From contig SWDN01000011.1 of the NCBI GenBank assembly GCA_005116775.1, positions 232,483 to 286,180 on the forward strand: a stretch of 53,698 bases of DNA. The letters run 5' to 3'. This DNA comes from Nitrospira sp. Its GTDB lineage: Bacteria > Nitrospirota > Nitrospiria > Nitrospirales > Nitrospiraceae. Position numbers and translations under genes: made by a program. Each line of letters starts with the position of its first letter. The first letter of the stretch is position 1. Under the pieces are notes generated by a model. It ran no database searches, had not been told where the DNA came from, and saw only the letters and a program-made list of their open reading frames with translations. Shown one piece after another: positions 26,243 through 34,558 of the stretch.

Positions 26243-27400
26243 TTAGCCAAGTCTCGCGAGCCGACGACAGGCGTCGTCAATGTCTGAATCGACTTTCGCA
26301 TAACTGAATCGAATGAACTGCCTCCCGTCGGCTCCCGAAAAGAAGGCTTCACCAGGCACACCGGCCAAGCCGATCGTCTCAAGGAGAAACATCGCTCTCT
26401 CTTTTCCCGTTGTGCCAGGCAGACGAGACGCATCGGCCAACACATAATACGCGCCCTGCGGAATCGACGGGGTCAGGCCAGCCTTCGTCAAGGCCAGGCA
26501 GAACCGATCGCGTTTCTGTTGGTAGTCGCGCGCCAAGTCTCGGTAGAACGAGTCTGAAAGTTCCTGGATGCCCACCGCTACCCCCGCCTGCAACGGCGTC
26601 GGGGCACAGACATAGAGCAGGTCGTTCATGGTTCCGATCGCCTGTGCCCACCGAGCTGCCGCGACACTGTAGCCAATACGCCAGCCGGTGATACTGAACG
26701 TTTTGGAATACCCGCCAATGGTAATCGTACGGTCTGCCATCCCCGGCAAGGTTGCGACGCTCACATGTGTCCGTCCGTCGTACAGAAAGTACTCGTAGAT
26801 TTCGTCGGTGAAGACGAGCAAATCCTTTTGTTGAGCGATCGCCGCAAGACTCTCCAATTCTTGCCTACTGAAGACTTTCCCAGAGGGATTTCCTGGCGAG
26901 TTCACAATGATCGCCTTGGTTCGAGGCGTGATTGCGCGCTCGACCTCGGCCATGGAAAAGGTCCAGTCGGGAGCCCGCATCTTCACCGTCACCGGAACCG
27001 CCTCAACCGCCAGCAGCGCGCTGATGTGATACTGGTAGTAGGGCTCAAAGAGAACGACTTCGTCGCCTGGATTGAGCAGCGCCAAGCAGGCACAATGAAA
27101 GGCTCCGGTGGCGCCTGCGCTGACTGTTATGTCCGTTTCAGGATCAGCCATGATGCCGTTGTACCGCGCGAGCTTCTTGGCGATCGATTGCCGTAATTCG
27201 AGAAGCCCATCGAATCGCGAATAGACATTCTTCCCGTCGTCTATCGCCTGCGTCGCGGCTCGAAGCACCACTGGTGGAACAGGCGTATCACAGACCCCTT
27301 GTGCCATGTTCAGACCCTTCGCCTGGACACAGGCTTGAGTCATCGCGCGAATCTCCGAATGGGCCAATATCGCCATTCGCTGGTTGAGGTGTCGTTCCAT
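26243..27400 (-). CDS. PLP-dependent class I/II aminotransferase
   Basis: 385 residues, fold type I. PLP-binding features are SAGATGAFHCACLALLNPGD, VNSPGNPSGKVFS, FTDEIYEYFLYD and the Schiff-base Lys in GGYSKTFSITGWRIGY. The C-terminal Arg of the family is in RQFIRFSYAK. It resembles aspartate/methionine/kynurenine-type aminotransferases of subgroup I gamma, but the substrate is not decidable. A GAGGAG ribosome-binding site supports the start at 27400. It stands alone between two PilZ genes. Confidence 0.93.
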   Translation of the reverse strand: MERHLNQRMAILAHSEIRAMTQACVQAKGLNMAQGVCDTPVPPVVLRAATQAIDDGKNVYSRFDGLLELRQSIAKKLARYNGIMADPETDITVSAGATGAFHCACLALLNPGDEVVLFEPYYQYHISALLAVEAVPVTVKMRAPDWTFSMAEVERAITPRTKAIIVNSPGNPSGKVFSRQELESLAAIAQQKDLLVFTDEIYEYFLYDGRTHVSVATLPGMADRTITIGGYSKTFSITGWRIGYSVAAARWAQAIGTMNDLLYVCAPTPLQAGVAVGIQELSDSFYRDLARDYQQKRDRFCLALTKAGLTPSIPQGAYYVLADASRLPGTTGKERAMFLLETIGLAGVPGEAFFSGADGRQFIRFSYAKVDSDIDDACRRLARLG

Positions 27401-27512
27401 TTCTTATTACTCCTCGCTCAGATATGCTCTCTTGTCGCAGACCGATTCCAGATAGGTCAAGCCCTTTTTCCGAGAAAACCGTGTAGGGATCTGTCCTGGT
27501 ACGATGGCGAAT

Positions 27513-27556
27513 AACGAAGTTTTTGTTTCATGCAAAAACGAAGTGCGTATACTTCG
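27513..27556 (+). promoter_or_regulatory. Repeated AACGAAGT elements: candidate operator with -10 box
   Basis: AACGAAGT occurs at 27513-27520 and 27537-27544, a 24-base spacing. The second copy pairs with the inverted ACTTCG at 27551-27556 around a six-base centre. A TATACT (27548-27553) lies inside the inverted repeat, so a protein bound here would cover a -10 box. The next gene downstream is the PilZ gene at 27685. The rest of 27401-27684 shows only a doubtful 74-codon frame. Confidence 0.35.
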
Positions 27557-27684
27557 ATCAAGGCTCTGTTGTTCCCTCCTTCGAGTTAATTCCCTTGAGG
27601 AATGCAGGCCGATGACATGTACGGTACAGTGGGCTTACGATCAATGTAGGTCTTCTTTGTGTGGCGAGGGAAAGGACGTAATCA

Positions 27685-28053
27685 GTGGCCGTGCAGGACC
27701 CCAGAACCGCTCGAGCGTTAGGATCTGACGATGAAGCCTCGATGGCGGAACGTCGGGGCCGCCGTCTCAGCCTGAGTTGCCGCCTATTCTTTTTTGGAGA
27801 GGATGATTTCGAGGGCGAAGCGACGGTCCTCGATCTCTCTACGAACGGCTGTCAGGCAACATCCTTGACCCATGTGCAAGTCGGCATAGTGCTCCGTCTA
27901 TCCCTGTTCCTTCACGACCAGCAATGGCCTCTCCGCATCGACGAAGCTCTGGTTCGATGGGTCAATGGCGAGCGCTTCGGTCTTGAGTTTACGGGTATCC
28001 GGCCGGCGCAACGAGAGCGAGTTCGCGCCATCATTATGAAGGCCAAACTCTAG
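27685..28053 (+). CDS. PilZ domain protein
   Basis: 122 residues from the GTG at 27685, which has an AAAGGA site eight bases upstream. An in-frame ATG at 27742 would remove the unconserved first 19 residues. PilZ motifs are ERRGRRLSLSCRLFFFG and VLDLSTNGCQA, and the domain closes with WVNGERFGLEFTGIRPAQRE. It is similar in layout to the PilZ protein at 25809, with an additional N-terminal tail, and is divergent from the aminotransferase. Confidence 0.87.
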   Translation: MAVQDPRTARALGSDDEASMAERRGRRLSLSCRLFFFGEDDFEGEATVLDLSTNGCQATSLTHVQVGIVLRLSLFLHDQQWPLRIDEALVRWVNGERFGLEFTGIRPAQRERVRAIIMKAKL

Positions 28054-28181
28054 TCCGTTCGACCCATTTGGCGGCAAAAGCTTCCTCTCCAAGATACGTC
28101 AGACGCCTGAATCGTGGGCAATCCAAAAGAACCGGCGAGGAATATTCGGGAATAACCGGCAGCCTGGTGAGCTTCCTTCTC

Positions 28182-28745
28182 TCACGTCTTCTCATTCTTG
28201 GGAGGAGGTTGTGTGTGAGAACGGAATGCCTCGTAATACCGCAGCACTCTTTTCACATAGGTTCTGGTCTCTCGAATGCGCGGGACTTTACGGTCTTTCA
28301 CCCGATGGACTCCGGCGTTATAGGCCGCCAAGGCCAGGGGAAGATCCTCTTGGTAGAGGTTCAGCAAGTGCCGTAGCTGCTTGGCCCCTCCGCGGATATT
28401 CTGGATGGAATCGTAGGCGTCGCCCACTCGTAATGTGGCTGCGGTAGCCGGCGTCAGCTGCATCAAACCGACCGCGCCCTTGGGAGATACAGCATGCTGG
28501 CGAAAGTCTGATTCGGTCTTGATAACCGCTCGCAGCAAGGCGGGATCGAGACGGTATTTCTTGGCATACCACGCGATGGCCCGACGGATTTCCTCCTTGG
28601 AATACCGCGGGTAGGCGCCGTCATAGTCGGGTTTCGTGGGCGTAGGGGCGGCACCGATCAGCAGGCACAGCATCACCAGCGCACAGACGGTGATGCGCAG
28701 CAGGCGTGAACAGACCGATCCGCTCTTTGTGGTATTGGTGGCCAT
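28182..28745 (-). CDS. SLT-family lytic transglycosylase
   Basis: 187 residues. A signal peptide or anchor (LLRITVCALVMLCLLIGAA) precedes one lysozyme-like SLT domain. The catalytic Glu is in VIKTESDFRQHAVSPKGAVG, followed by LMQLTPATA and LALAAYNAGVHRV. Such enzymes cleave peptidoglycan glycan strands with formation of 1,6-anhydro-muropeptides. It is a minimal type with no extra domain, similar to those used to make room for envelope-spanning machines. The PilB-like ATPase lies 2.4 kb away, but no direct link is shown. Confidence 0.92.
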   Translation of the reverse strand: MATNTTKSGSVCSRLLRITVCALVMLCLLIGAAPTPTKPDYDGAYPRYSKEEIRRAIAWYAKKYRLDPALLRAVIKTESDFRQHAVSPKGAVGLMQLTPATAATLRVGDAYDSIQNIRGGAKQLRHLLNLYQEDLPLALAAYNAGVHRVKDRKVPRIRETRTYVKRVLRYYEAFRSHTQPPPKNEKT

Positions 28746-28862
28746 GGTGTGCGCTTACATCCCTGTGCACGAGACAACCTTCATAGAAGCCTGTAAGGTC
28801 TCAAGATCCATGCCCGGATGAGCCTCAACTAACGTGCGGATAGGATGGAGAAAACGACGGCT

Positions 28863-28886
28863 ACGCCACATGACGCAATGTGGCGT
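28863..28886. other. Perfect nine-base stem-loop in an intergenic region
   Basis: ACGCCACAT (28863-28871) pairs exactly with ATGTGGCGT (28878-28886) around a six-base loop. It is about 100 bases after the stop of the LOG-like gene and about 120 bases before the transglycosylase start, both on the minus strand. The missing T run argues against a simple terminator. Nothing else is visible in 28746-28986. Confidence 0.5.
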
Positions 28887-28986
28887 GATCTGCACAGAGT
28901 GGACGTTTGGGAACTGTGGCTCTGCCTGCAGGATAGCCACGCATGACACGCAAGACTGGCGGGAAAAGCGGGACGAGTGAGATGGT

Positions 28987-29505
28987 CTAAAGGAGTTCGC
29001 CGATGAGCTTGACCGCCTCTTCGGGCGAAGCAGCGGCATGGACGAGCTTCGGTGCGAGATTTTTGAACAGACCGACTCCGGCCTTGTCGGCTCCCAGCAA
29101 AATCACGGTTTTCTTCGCCTTCAGCGCCAGCGCGACTTCTGAGACTGTTCCGGTGCCACCGAGCCCGCAGGCCACGATGATGTCGCTGGACATCACATTC
29201 ACGTTATTGCGCGCCTGGCCCAAATCCGTGACGATCGCCACGTCCACAAACCGGGATACTTGTGCCTTGCCATCCGGAAGAATTCCGATCGTCAAGCTGC
29301 CAGGCACCGACTTCGCCCCCTCGCTGGCTGCGTCCATCACACCGCTCGCGCGCCCCCCTGTCAGCACCACCCATCCTTGACGCGCAATGAGTTCTCCCAA
29401 AATCTTGGCGTCAGTCAATTCTCTGGCGCCGACCTTAGCCGGACCCATGACACCGATGACTGGCTTTCTGGTCGATTGTCTCACCGAACGTTTCATAGAC
29501 TCCAT
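28987..29505 (-). CDS. TIGR00725/LOG-like Rossmann-fold protein
   Basis: 172 residues. The sequence VIGVMGPAKVG, then VVLTGGRASGVMDAASEGAK and IIVACGLGGTGTVSEVALAL has the Rossmann-like layout of the TIGR00725 family, related to the LOG (cytokinin-activating) and MoCo carrier proteins. LOG enzymes carry PGGxGTxxE; here the sequence is CGLGGTGTVSE, close but not identical. The nucleotide ligand is probable, the reaction unknown. The start may be 29505 or the ATG at 29496, which has a GGAG site. Confidence 0.85.
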   Translation of the reverse strand: MESMKRSVRQSTRKPVIGVMGPAKVGARELTDAKILGELIARQGWVVLTGGRASGVMDAASEGAKSVPGSLTIGILPDGKAQVSRFVDVAIVTDLGQARNNVNVMSSDIIVACGLGGTGTVSEVALALKAKKTVILLGADKAGVGLFKNLAPKLVHAAASPEEAVKLIGELL

Positions 29506-29626
29506 CTCACATGGACAAGCATGTAGGAAAATAGGTTGCTGGGGAAGAAATATACACTGAGAATGGGGGGCGTGTCGCGGGACTCTTACGAAGGATCGGA
29601 TAAAAGGATGCGCAGCCTAGCTATAG

Positions 29627-30247
29627 TTACGGCTTTCCCCACAACTCGTCCAGTCGTTGGGCACGACCGCAATTGTATTTGTAGAGTTTGTAGCGGATGG
29701 GATTCTTCTTGTAGAAATCTTGATGGTACTCCTCGGCCGGATAGAACTGCGGAGCCATCACAATCTGGGTGACGATCGGTTCTTTGAATCGTCTCGACTG
29801 CTCGATCGTCTGCTTGGAGCTATCCGATGCGCGCTTCTCTTCATCGGTCTGAAAGAAAATGGCGGAGCGATACTGGTTGCCGTGGTCACAGAACTGCGCG
29901 TTCGGTGTGATGGGATCGACATTGCGCCAAAAGGCGTCTAGTAACTTCTGATAGCTCACTTTGGCTGGATCGTAGACCACTTCGACCGATTCTGCATGCC
30001 CCGTTCGCCCGGCAGAGACTTCTTCATAGGTCGGATTGGAAGCCGTCCCTCCCATATATCCCGAGGTCGCAGACAACACACCGTCAACCTTCTCGAAGAC
30101 TTCTTCCATGCACCAGAAACAACCTCCAGCGAAGTAGGCCTTGCCCGGGGTCGTATCCGCCGCAGCCTGGTTGGCCGATTGCAGGTTCCAAGATCCGATG
30201 AGGAGAACGGCCACAGTAAGAGCCGATAAGGCGATGTGTCTTCTCAT
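29627..30247 (-). CDS. msrA: Exported peptide-methionine (S)-S-oxide reductase MsrA
   Basis: MsrA reduces methionine-S-sulfoxide in oxidised proteins. 206 residues. A signal peptide ends near NQAAADT, so this copy should work in the periplasm, unlike most cytoplasmic MsrA. The catalytic motif YFAGGCFWCMEEVF, GYMGG and the YHQDFYKKNP segment are present. A further Cys near the C-terminus (YNCGRAQR) can serve as the resolving residue. The start has a strong GAGGAGG ribosome-binding site. It diverges from a LEA14-type lipoprotein gene. Confidence 0.96.
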   Translation of the reverse strand: MRRHIALSALTVAVLLIGSWNLQSANQAAADTTPGKAYFAGGCFWCMEEVFEKVDGVLSATSGYMGGTASNPTYEEVSAGRTGHAESVEVVYDPAKVSYQKLLDAFWRNVDPITPNAQFCDHGNQYRSAIFFQTDEEKRASDSSKQTIEQSRRFKEPIVTQIVMAPQFYPAEEYHQDFYKKNPIRYKLYKYNCGRAQRLDELWGKP

Positions 30248-30347
30248 GAAACGGTCCTCCTCACTGACTTAGTCGAATGGCTTGGTGAATCCTTACACTT
30301 CTTACGGGAATGGTTTCAATCGGTATGTTCCTGTATGATCGGGGCCG

Positions 30348-30818
30348 ATGTGGATCATCGCCCGTTCCCTCGCATGCCTTCTCCTTGTCGCCACGGTCGG
30401 GTGCGCCTCGTGGCTGATGAAAGGGGAGCCCCCTGAGGTGCTCGTCACCAATGTGACGCCCTTGGAAGGAACTGCGCTCGAACAACGATTGCAGGTGGAC
30501 CTCCGTATCCGCAACCCGAACGATTTCGATCTGTTCGTTACAGGCATCGACTTTACGCTCAATCTCAACGGGAAACGGCTGGCACGAGGATTGGGCAATA
30601 CAACTATCACGGTCCCCCGACTCAGCGATGCCGTCGTCTCAGTTCAGACAAGCACTTCAACCTTCGATGTGGTCCGCCAACTTCTGAGCTTCTCCCAGGC
30701 GCAAGACCTCTCGTACAACATCATGGGCCTGCTCCACCTCAAAGACGGACGCTTGCCCTTCGATAGCTCCGGCACACTCCTCGAAAAAAGCCAGCTTTCC
30801 GGCGCACCCTTGCCCTAG
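30348..30818 (+). CDS. LEA14-type (water stress/hypersensitive response domain) lipoprotein
   Basis: 156 residues. A signal peptide with lipobox (VATVGC) is followed by one LEA-type-2 (WHy) beta-sandwich: PEVLVTNVTPLEG, LQVDLRIRNPNDFDLFVTGI and FTLNLNGKRLARGL are typical. The domain is thought to stabilise or bind other molecules under stress; its precise role in bacteria is not known. It has no lipid-modification oddities. Its last 162 bases are also covered on the other strand by the end of the TPR gene. Confidence 0.88.
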   Translation: MWIIARSLACLLLVATVGCASWLMKGEPPEVLVTNVTPLEGTALEQRLQVDLRIRNPNDFDLFVTGIDFTLNLNGKRLARGLGNTTITVPRLSDAVVSVQTSTSTFDVVRQLLSFSQAQDLSYNIMGLLHLKDGRLPFDSSGTLLEKSQLSGAPLP

Positions 30819-32462
30819 CATCCCTCTAGATTCGTGACGCAGCCGGAAGAAATCAGCATGGGCCCAAGCCTTCTTGAAACGATCCTCGGCCTCGGCCGCC
30901 TCGTCGTCTTTCTGTTGGGCTCGCAGGCTCTGGATCAATCCGATCAACGCCCAGCCGTTGTCTGGATATCGCAGAAGGTCCGCGCGATAGACCACTTCCG
31001 CTTCGCGCGGGCGACCGGCCAGCAAGAGGGTCGCCCCCAAATGATGCCGTACGGACAACGGCCAGAGAGGCGGCTCCGAGTACGGAAGCGCCTCTTCAAT
31101 TTTGATCGCGTCCTCGAACAGCCTGATCGCGTCGTCGTACCGTTGGCGGTGGGCGGCGATTTCTCCCGCTAAGACTCGCTCCGCAATCTTAAGAAGCGCC
31201 CGCTCGGTTTTTTCTTCCGTCGTGCGATCCCGTCGGATCTGCTTCGTCAAACCGGCAAGGACGACATGTTCGCCCTCAGCCCCGGGGAGCCGACCAGTCG
31301 CAACAAGGGCAAGCCCTCGCCCCAGTCGCCACATCCCCTCCATCAATCGCAATCCCTTGGGCGGTGGAGGCTCCTTGAGCAACTCCTCCCACCTGCCGAA
31401 CCGAATCATCGAATAGATCGGCGTCGGAAGGTAGAGCTCCTTCACACGATCTTTACGGACGTCCTCCTCGGTGATCGTCGCCGTCAAGTCTCGAGCCGCT
31501 TTCATCGCTTCGACATGACGCCCCTCCATCGCAAGAGACGCCCAGAGAAAGTGGAGGTTGTGCGTGTAATAGCCATCGGCGTACTCGCCGGTTGGATGTT
31601 GACTGGCCAAGTACTGCTCATCGACGTGAGCGGCTTGCTGATTCCGTTCCACCGCTTCGTGGTATCTCCCCACCCGCATGTAAATATGCGCCGGCATATG
31701 AACGAGATGGCCCGCCCCTGGCATGAGGCTCGGCAGCCGCTCCGCACAGGGCAAAGCCCGTTCCGGTTGCGATGACGCCTCGACCGCGTGCAGGTAGTAG
31801 TGGCAGGCCCCCGGATGATCGGGGTTTCGCGCGAGCACGGCCTCAAGCGTGGCGACAATTTCTTCCGTGCCAGGCTGCGGTCGTCCATCCTGCTTCCAAA
31901 AATCCCAGGGCCGTAGATCCATCAACGCCTCTGCAAACAGCGTGGCTGCGTCGTCATCGTCCGGGAATTGCTGCGCTACCGATCGCATGGCCTTCGCATA
32001 GGCCTCATCGAGTCCCTTTCGCTTTATCCCCTTCTTACTCACGTACCGCGTGATCAGCGCGTCGATATAGGCCCTTTCCCCACGAGTCGTATGACCCGCC
32101 AATCGTTGGGCCTTTTGTGCCATCTCGATCGCGCGACGTTCGTGTTTCTTTTCCATCGCACTGTTGATGTTGGGGCCGAGTGCCAGGGCAATTCCCCAAT
32201 AAGGCATAGGGGCCTGAGAGTCCTCTTGCGTTGCCGCCTCAAACGACCTGATCGCTTCTTCGTGGTTGAACGCGTAGACGAGTCGGAGCCCCTGATCGAA
32301 ATACCGCTGGGCCTGCTCCGATGTGGTGGTGATGGGATGATGGAGAGAGCCTAGATTGTCGAACAGCGGCGGATTAGCGGTCAGATCGGCAGACACGGCT
32401 TGCGCCGGTGAGAACATGGTCACCCAACAAGCGATACCGGCAATGAAGAGCGTCGCGAACAT
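30657..32462 (-). CDS. Exported TPR-repeat protein with antisense C-terminal extension
   Basis: 601 residues: a signal peptide (ending near SPAQAVSAD), then helical TPR-like repeats throughout (AQRYFDQGLRLVYAFNHEEA, MPYWGIALALGPN, HPGACHYYLHAVEAS, HLVHMPAHIYMRVGRYHEAV). It matches a conserved family of large exported TPR proteins of unknown function, characterised by the His-rich central section. The start has a GGGAGGA site. The family-like part appears to end near WAHADFFRLRHES. The last 55 or so residues are read antisense through the LEA14 gene and look like the result of a lost stop or a small indel. Confidence 0.85.
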   Translation of the reverse strand: MFATLFIAGIACWVTMFSPAQAVSADLTANPPLFDNLGSLHHPITTTSEQAQRYFDQGLRLVYAFNHEEAIRSFEAATQEDSQAPMPYWGIALALGPNINSAMEKKHERRAIEMAQKAQRLAGHTTRGERAYIDALITRYVSKKGIKRKGLDEAYAKAMRSVAQQFPDDDDAATLFAEALMDLRPWDFWKQDGRPQPGTEEIVATLEAVLARNPDHPGACHYYLHAVEASSQPERALPCAERLPSLMPGAGHLVHMPAHIYMRVGRYHEAVERNQQAAHVDEQYLASQHPTGEYADGYYTHNLHFLWASLAMEGRHVEAMKAARDLTATITEEDVRKDRVKELYLPTPIYSMIRFGRWEELLKEPPPPKGLRLMEGMWRLGRGLALVATGRLPGAEGEHVVLAGLTKQIRRDRTTEEKTERALLKIAERVLAGEIAAHRQRYDDAIRLFEDAIKIEEALPYSEPPLWPLSVRHHLGATLLLAGRPREAEVVYRADLLRYPDNGWALIGLIQSLRAQQKDDEAAEAEDRFKKAWAHADFFRLRHESRGMLGQGCAGKLAFFEECAGAIEGQASVFEVEQAHDVVREVLRLGEAQKLADHIEG

Positions 32463-32511
32463 CGGTCCTCCCTCGACTCACATAAGCCTGTGTCTTCGCC
32501 CCAAGGTCGAT

Positions 32512-32889
32512 CTACTCCACTCGTTCGTCCCGATCGATGTTCCGAATAAGGACCGCGCGGCCTTTGTCGTCTACGAAGGCTTCGATTCGATCCCCGACAT
32601 GGGCCGGTCGATCGATTCGAGTATTTTCGTCATGTGCCACACGACGTTCGACGCCACTGATTTCTTGAAGCACATAGGCCCCGCCCTCCACCGCCGTGAC
32701 CTGGCCGCTTAACGCAACAACGTTTGCCGGGATTGAGGACCGCGCCTCGCCGGCCAGTTGGGCTCCCAATGTGCCCCGTACGATCCCCCGCCCAAGGTCC
32801 TCTTGCCCAGACGTTCCAACGATGTTGCAGCCGGCTCCCAACAAGCTTGTCCCCAACACCGCCATGAGGCACCGCCTAGTCGTCCACAT
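32512..32889 (-). CDS. Small lipoprotein with OB-like C-terminal domain
   Basis: About 125 residues from the ATG at 32889 (or 32892), preceded by GGTGGAGG. The lipobox is LLGAGC. The C-terminal half, SGQVTAVEGGAYVLQEISG then RIDRPAHVGDRIEAFVDDKG, looks like a small beta barrel that may bind ligand or metal, but no named family is certain. It follows the secreted TldD/PmbA gene on the same strand after about 40 bases, so the two probably share a transcript. Confidence 0.75.
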   Translation of the reverse strand: MWTTRRCLMAVLGTSLLGAGCNIVGTSGQEDLGRGIVRGTLGAQLAGEARSSIPANVVALSGQVTAVEGGAYVLQEISGVERRVAHDENTRIDRPAHVGDRIEAFVDDKGRAVLIRNIDRDERVE

Positions 32890-32929
32890 CATGTCCTCCA
32901 CCTTATCGGCTGATTCACCGCAACAAACT

Positions 32930-34384
32930 TCAGAATCGCGTGACACTGGAAAAATGAAAATCACGGAGCGTCATCGCCGGCACAAGCAACTTGCCGGTTT
33001 CGGACGTGATCGCTTCGGACGGGTCGGTGAACGCCGCGACCTGGTTGAAGACTCGCAGCGGGCTCTCGTGAAACCGGAAATTCTTCACCGCCGACACGAT
33101 CTCCCCCTTCTCGACGAGAAACGTGCCGTCTCTCGTCATGCCGGTCAAGGTGAGATCGGTCGGATTGACCGTCCTGATGTACCAGAAGTTCGTCACGAGG
33201 ATGGCGCGCTCCGCGTTCTTAATTAATTCTTGTAGGGTCGGCAAAGACGACCCTCTTCCTGAAAGGCAGGGGGCGTCGAGCGTGGGAATTGTGTCGATCC
33301 CTCGTTCCTTCGCAGTGAACCGATCATGCGCGAGCTGTGCCAATGCCCCCTCTGTAATCCAGTCGGAGGCTACCGTCGGTAACCCTTCTGACGTGAAACC
33401 CATACCCAAGAGATCTTCGTGGGCCGGCATATTGCGGAGCGTCAATCGCTTGTCGACGATCACCTGTCCCAATTTGCCTGAGAAGACGCTCGTCCCTTTC
33501 TCGTAGGACTTCGCATCGAGTGTCCTGAACAACGCGTACCATAGCCCCGCGACGGCAGCCGGCTCAAGAATCACGGTGTAGCGCCCAGGCGGAAGCTCGC
33601 GCGCCTCCAAGCCACGTTTGGCCTTACCGATCGCGGCGAGTGTTCGCTCCTGAACCTTCAAATGATCGATGGATCGATGGGCCGCTGCGGCCCATCCGGT
33701 AGCCTCACCGGCGTGAACCGTGAGGCTAAATCGCGCATCGGTCCGTTCTTCATGGGCAAAAAGCCCCGAGCTCGAGGCCACTCCAACCGTCCCCACCGAG
33801 GACGAGACAATCCCGGCTGCGCCAAGATTTTCCATCCGGCATTGCCCGATCGCCTCGTTCGTATATTCCAGACGACGGGCCGGCCCAGCCACGGCAGTTT
33901 CCGGCCGCGTGGTAGGAGTCGTTAGGTAGTGCTGTGGCTCCACCGGAGGAAGATATTCCGGATCGTCCGGCGACAGACGCGCGATCTGTGCAGCTCTGGC
34001 TACCGTCTCTTGCACCGCTCCCGCAGTAAAGTCCGTTGTACCGGCAGTGCCATGACGCCGCCCGAAGGCGACCGTCACGCGCAAAGACCCGCGCCTCGTA
34101 TCGACGTTCTGGACAATATGATTGTTCGCAAACCGCGTCGTCCCACTCTGCTGATCGTGCAACGACACCAGCGTGTGGTCGCCGGTCGAATGTTTCAGAA
34201 CCAGATCCGCAAGAAACCGGAACTCCTCCCGGCTCGTCAGCTTCGGCCAGGCCTTGTGACCCTTCTGTATGCTGGGTGGCAGAAAAAAGGTGTTGCTCGT
34301 GATGAGGTCCGTGTCCTTGATATTGCCGGCGTAGGCGGTGAGGGGAAGTGCCAATAATACGATAGGGAGCGCCAGGTATCGCAT
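32930..34384 (-). CDS. TldD/PmbA family protein with signal peptide
   Basis: 484 residues. Family features are ATRFANNHIVQNVD-like NNHIVQNVDTRRGSLRVTVA, FAHEERTDARFSLTV, the glycine-rich LPPGRYTVILEPAAVAGLWY and the C-terminal VEKGEIVSAVKNFRFHESP. TldD/PmbA pairs are cytoplasmic peptidases in E. coli; here a clear signal peptide (MRYLALPIVLLALPLTAYAG) predicts export. The HExxxH-type zinc site of TldD is not obvious, so it is nearer to the PmbA half, and no partner gene is adjacent. It is followed by a small lipoprotein gene. Confidence 0.88.
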   Translation of the reverse strand: MRYLALPIVLLALPLTAYAGNIKDTDLITSNTFFLPPSIQKGHKAWPKLTSREEFRFLADLVLKHSTGDHTLVSLHDQQSGTTRFANNHIVQNVDTRRGSLRVTVAFGRRHGTAGTTDFTAGAVQETVARAAQIARLSPDDPEYLPPVEPQHYLTTPTTRPETAVAGPARRLEYTNEAIGQCRMENLGAAGIVSSSVGTVGVASSSGLFAHEERTDARFSLTVHAGEATGWAAAAHRSIDHLKVQERTLAAIGKAKRGLEARELPPGRYTVILEPAAVAGLWYALFRTLDAKSYEKGTSVFSGKLGQVIVDKRLTLRNMPAHEDLLGMGFTSEGLPTVASDWITEGALAQLAHDRFTAKERGIDTIPTLDAPCLSGRGSSLPTLQELIKNAERAILVTNFWYIRTVNPTDLTLTGMTRDGTFLVEKGEIVSAVKNFRFHESPLRVFNQVAAFTDPSEAITSETGKLLVPAMTLRDFHFSSVTRF

Positions 34385-34558
34385 GGACGCCTCGGTTGAA
34401 GTGGCCCGATTCTACGAGACGACCGAAACGAATAGCAAGAGTGAACTCAGCGGCCTCGTGAACGTTCCTTACCCACATGTATTGAAGGGATTGTCAGGAT
34501 AGGCTAGCATGGCGGCCATTCCAGGCGGGTTGGTTTGTCCCGACAATGTGATCCATCG

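Noticed and set aside
27504-27728. 74-codon plus-strand frame
   Set aside because: No ribosome-binding site, Cys/Arg-rich random-looking sequence, and it overlaps the probable PilZ start and the repeat elements.
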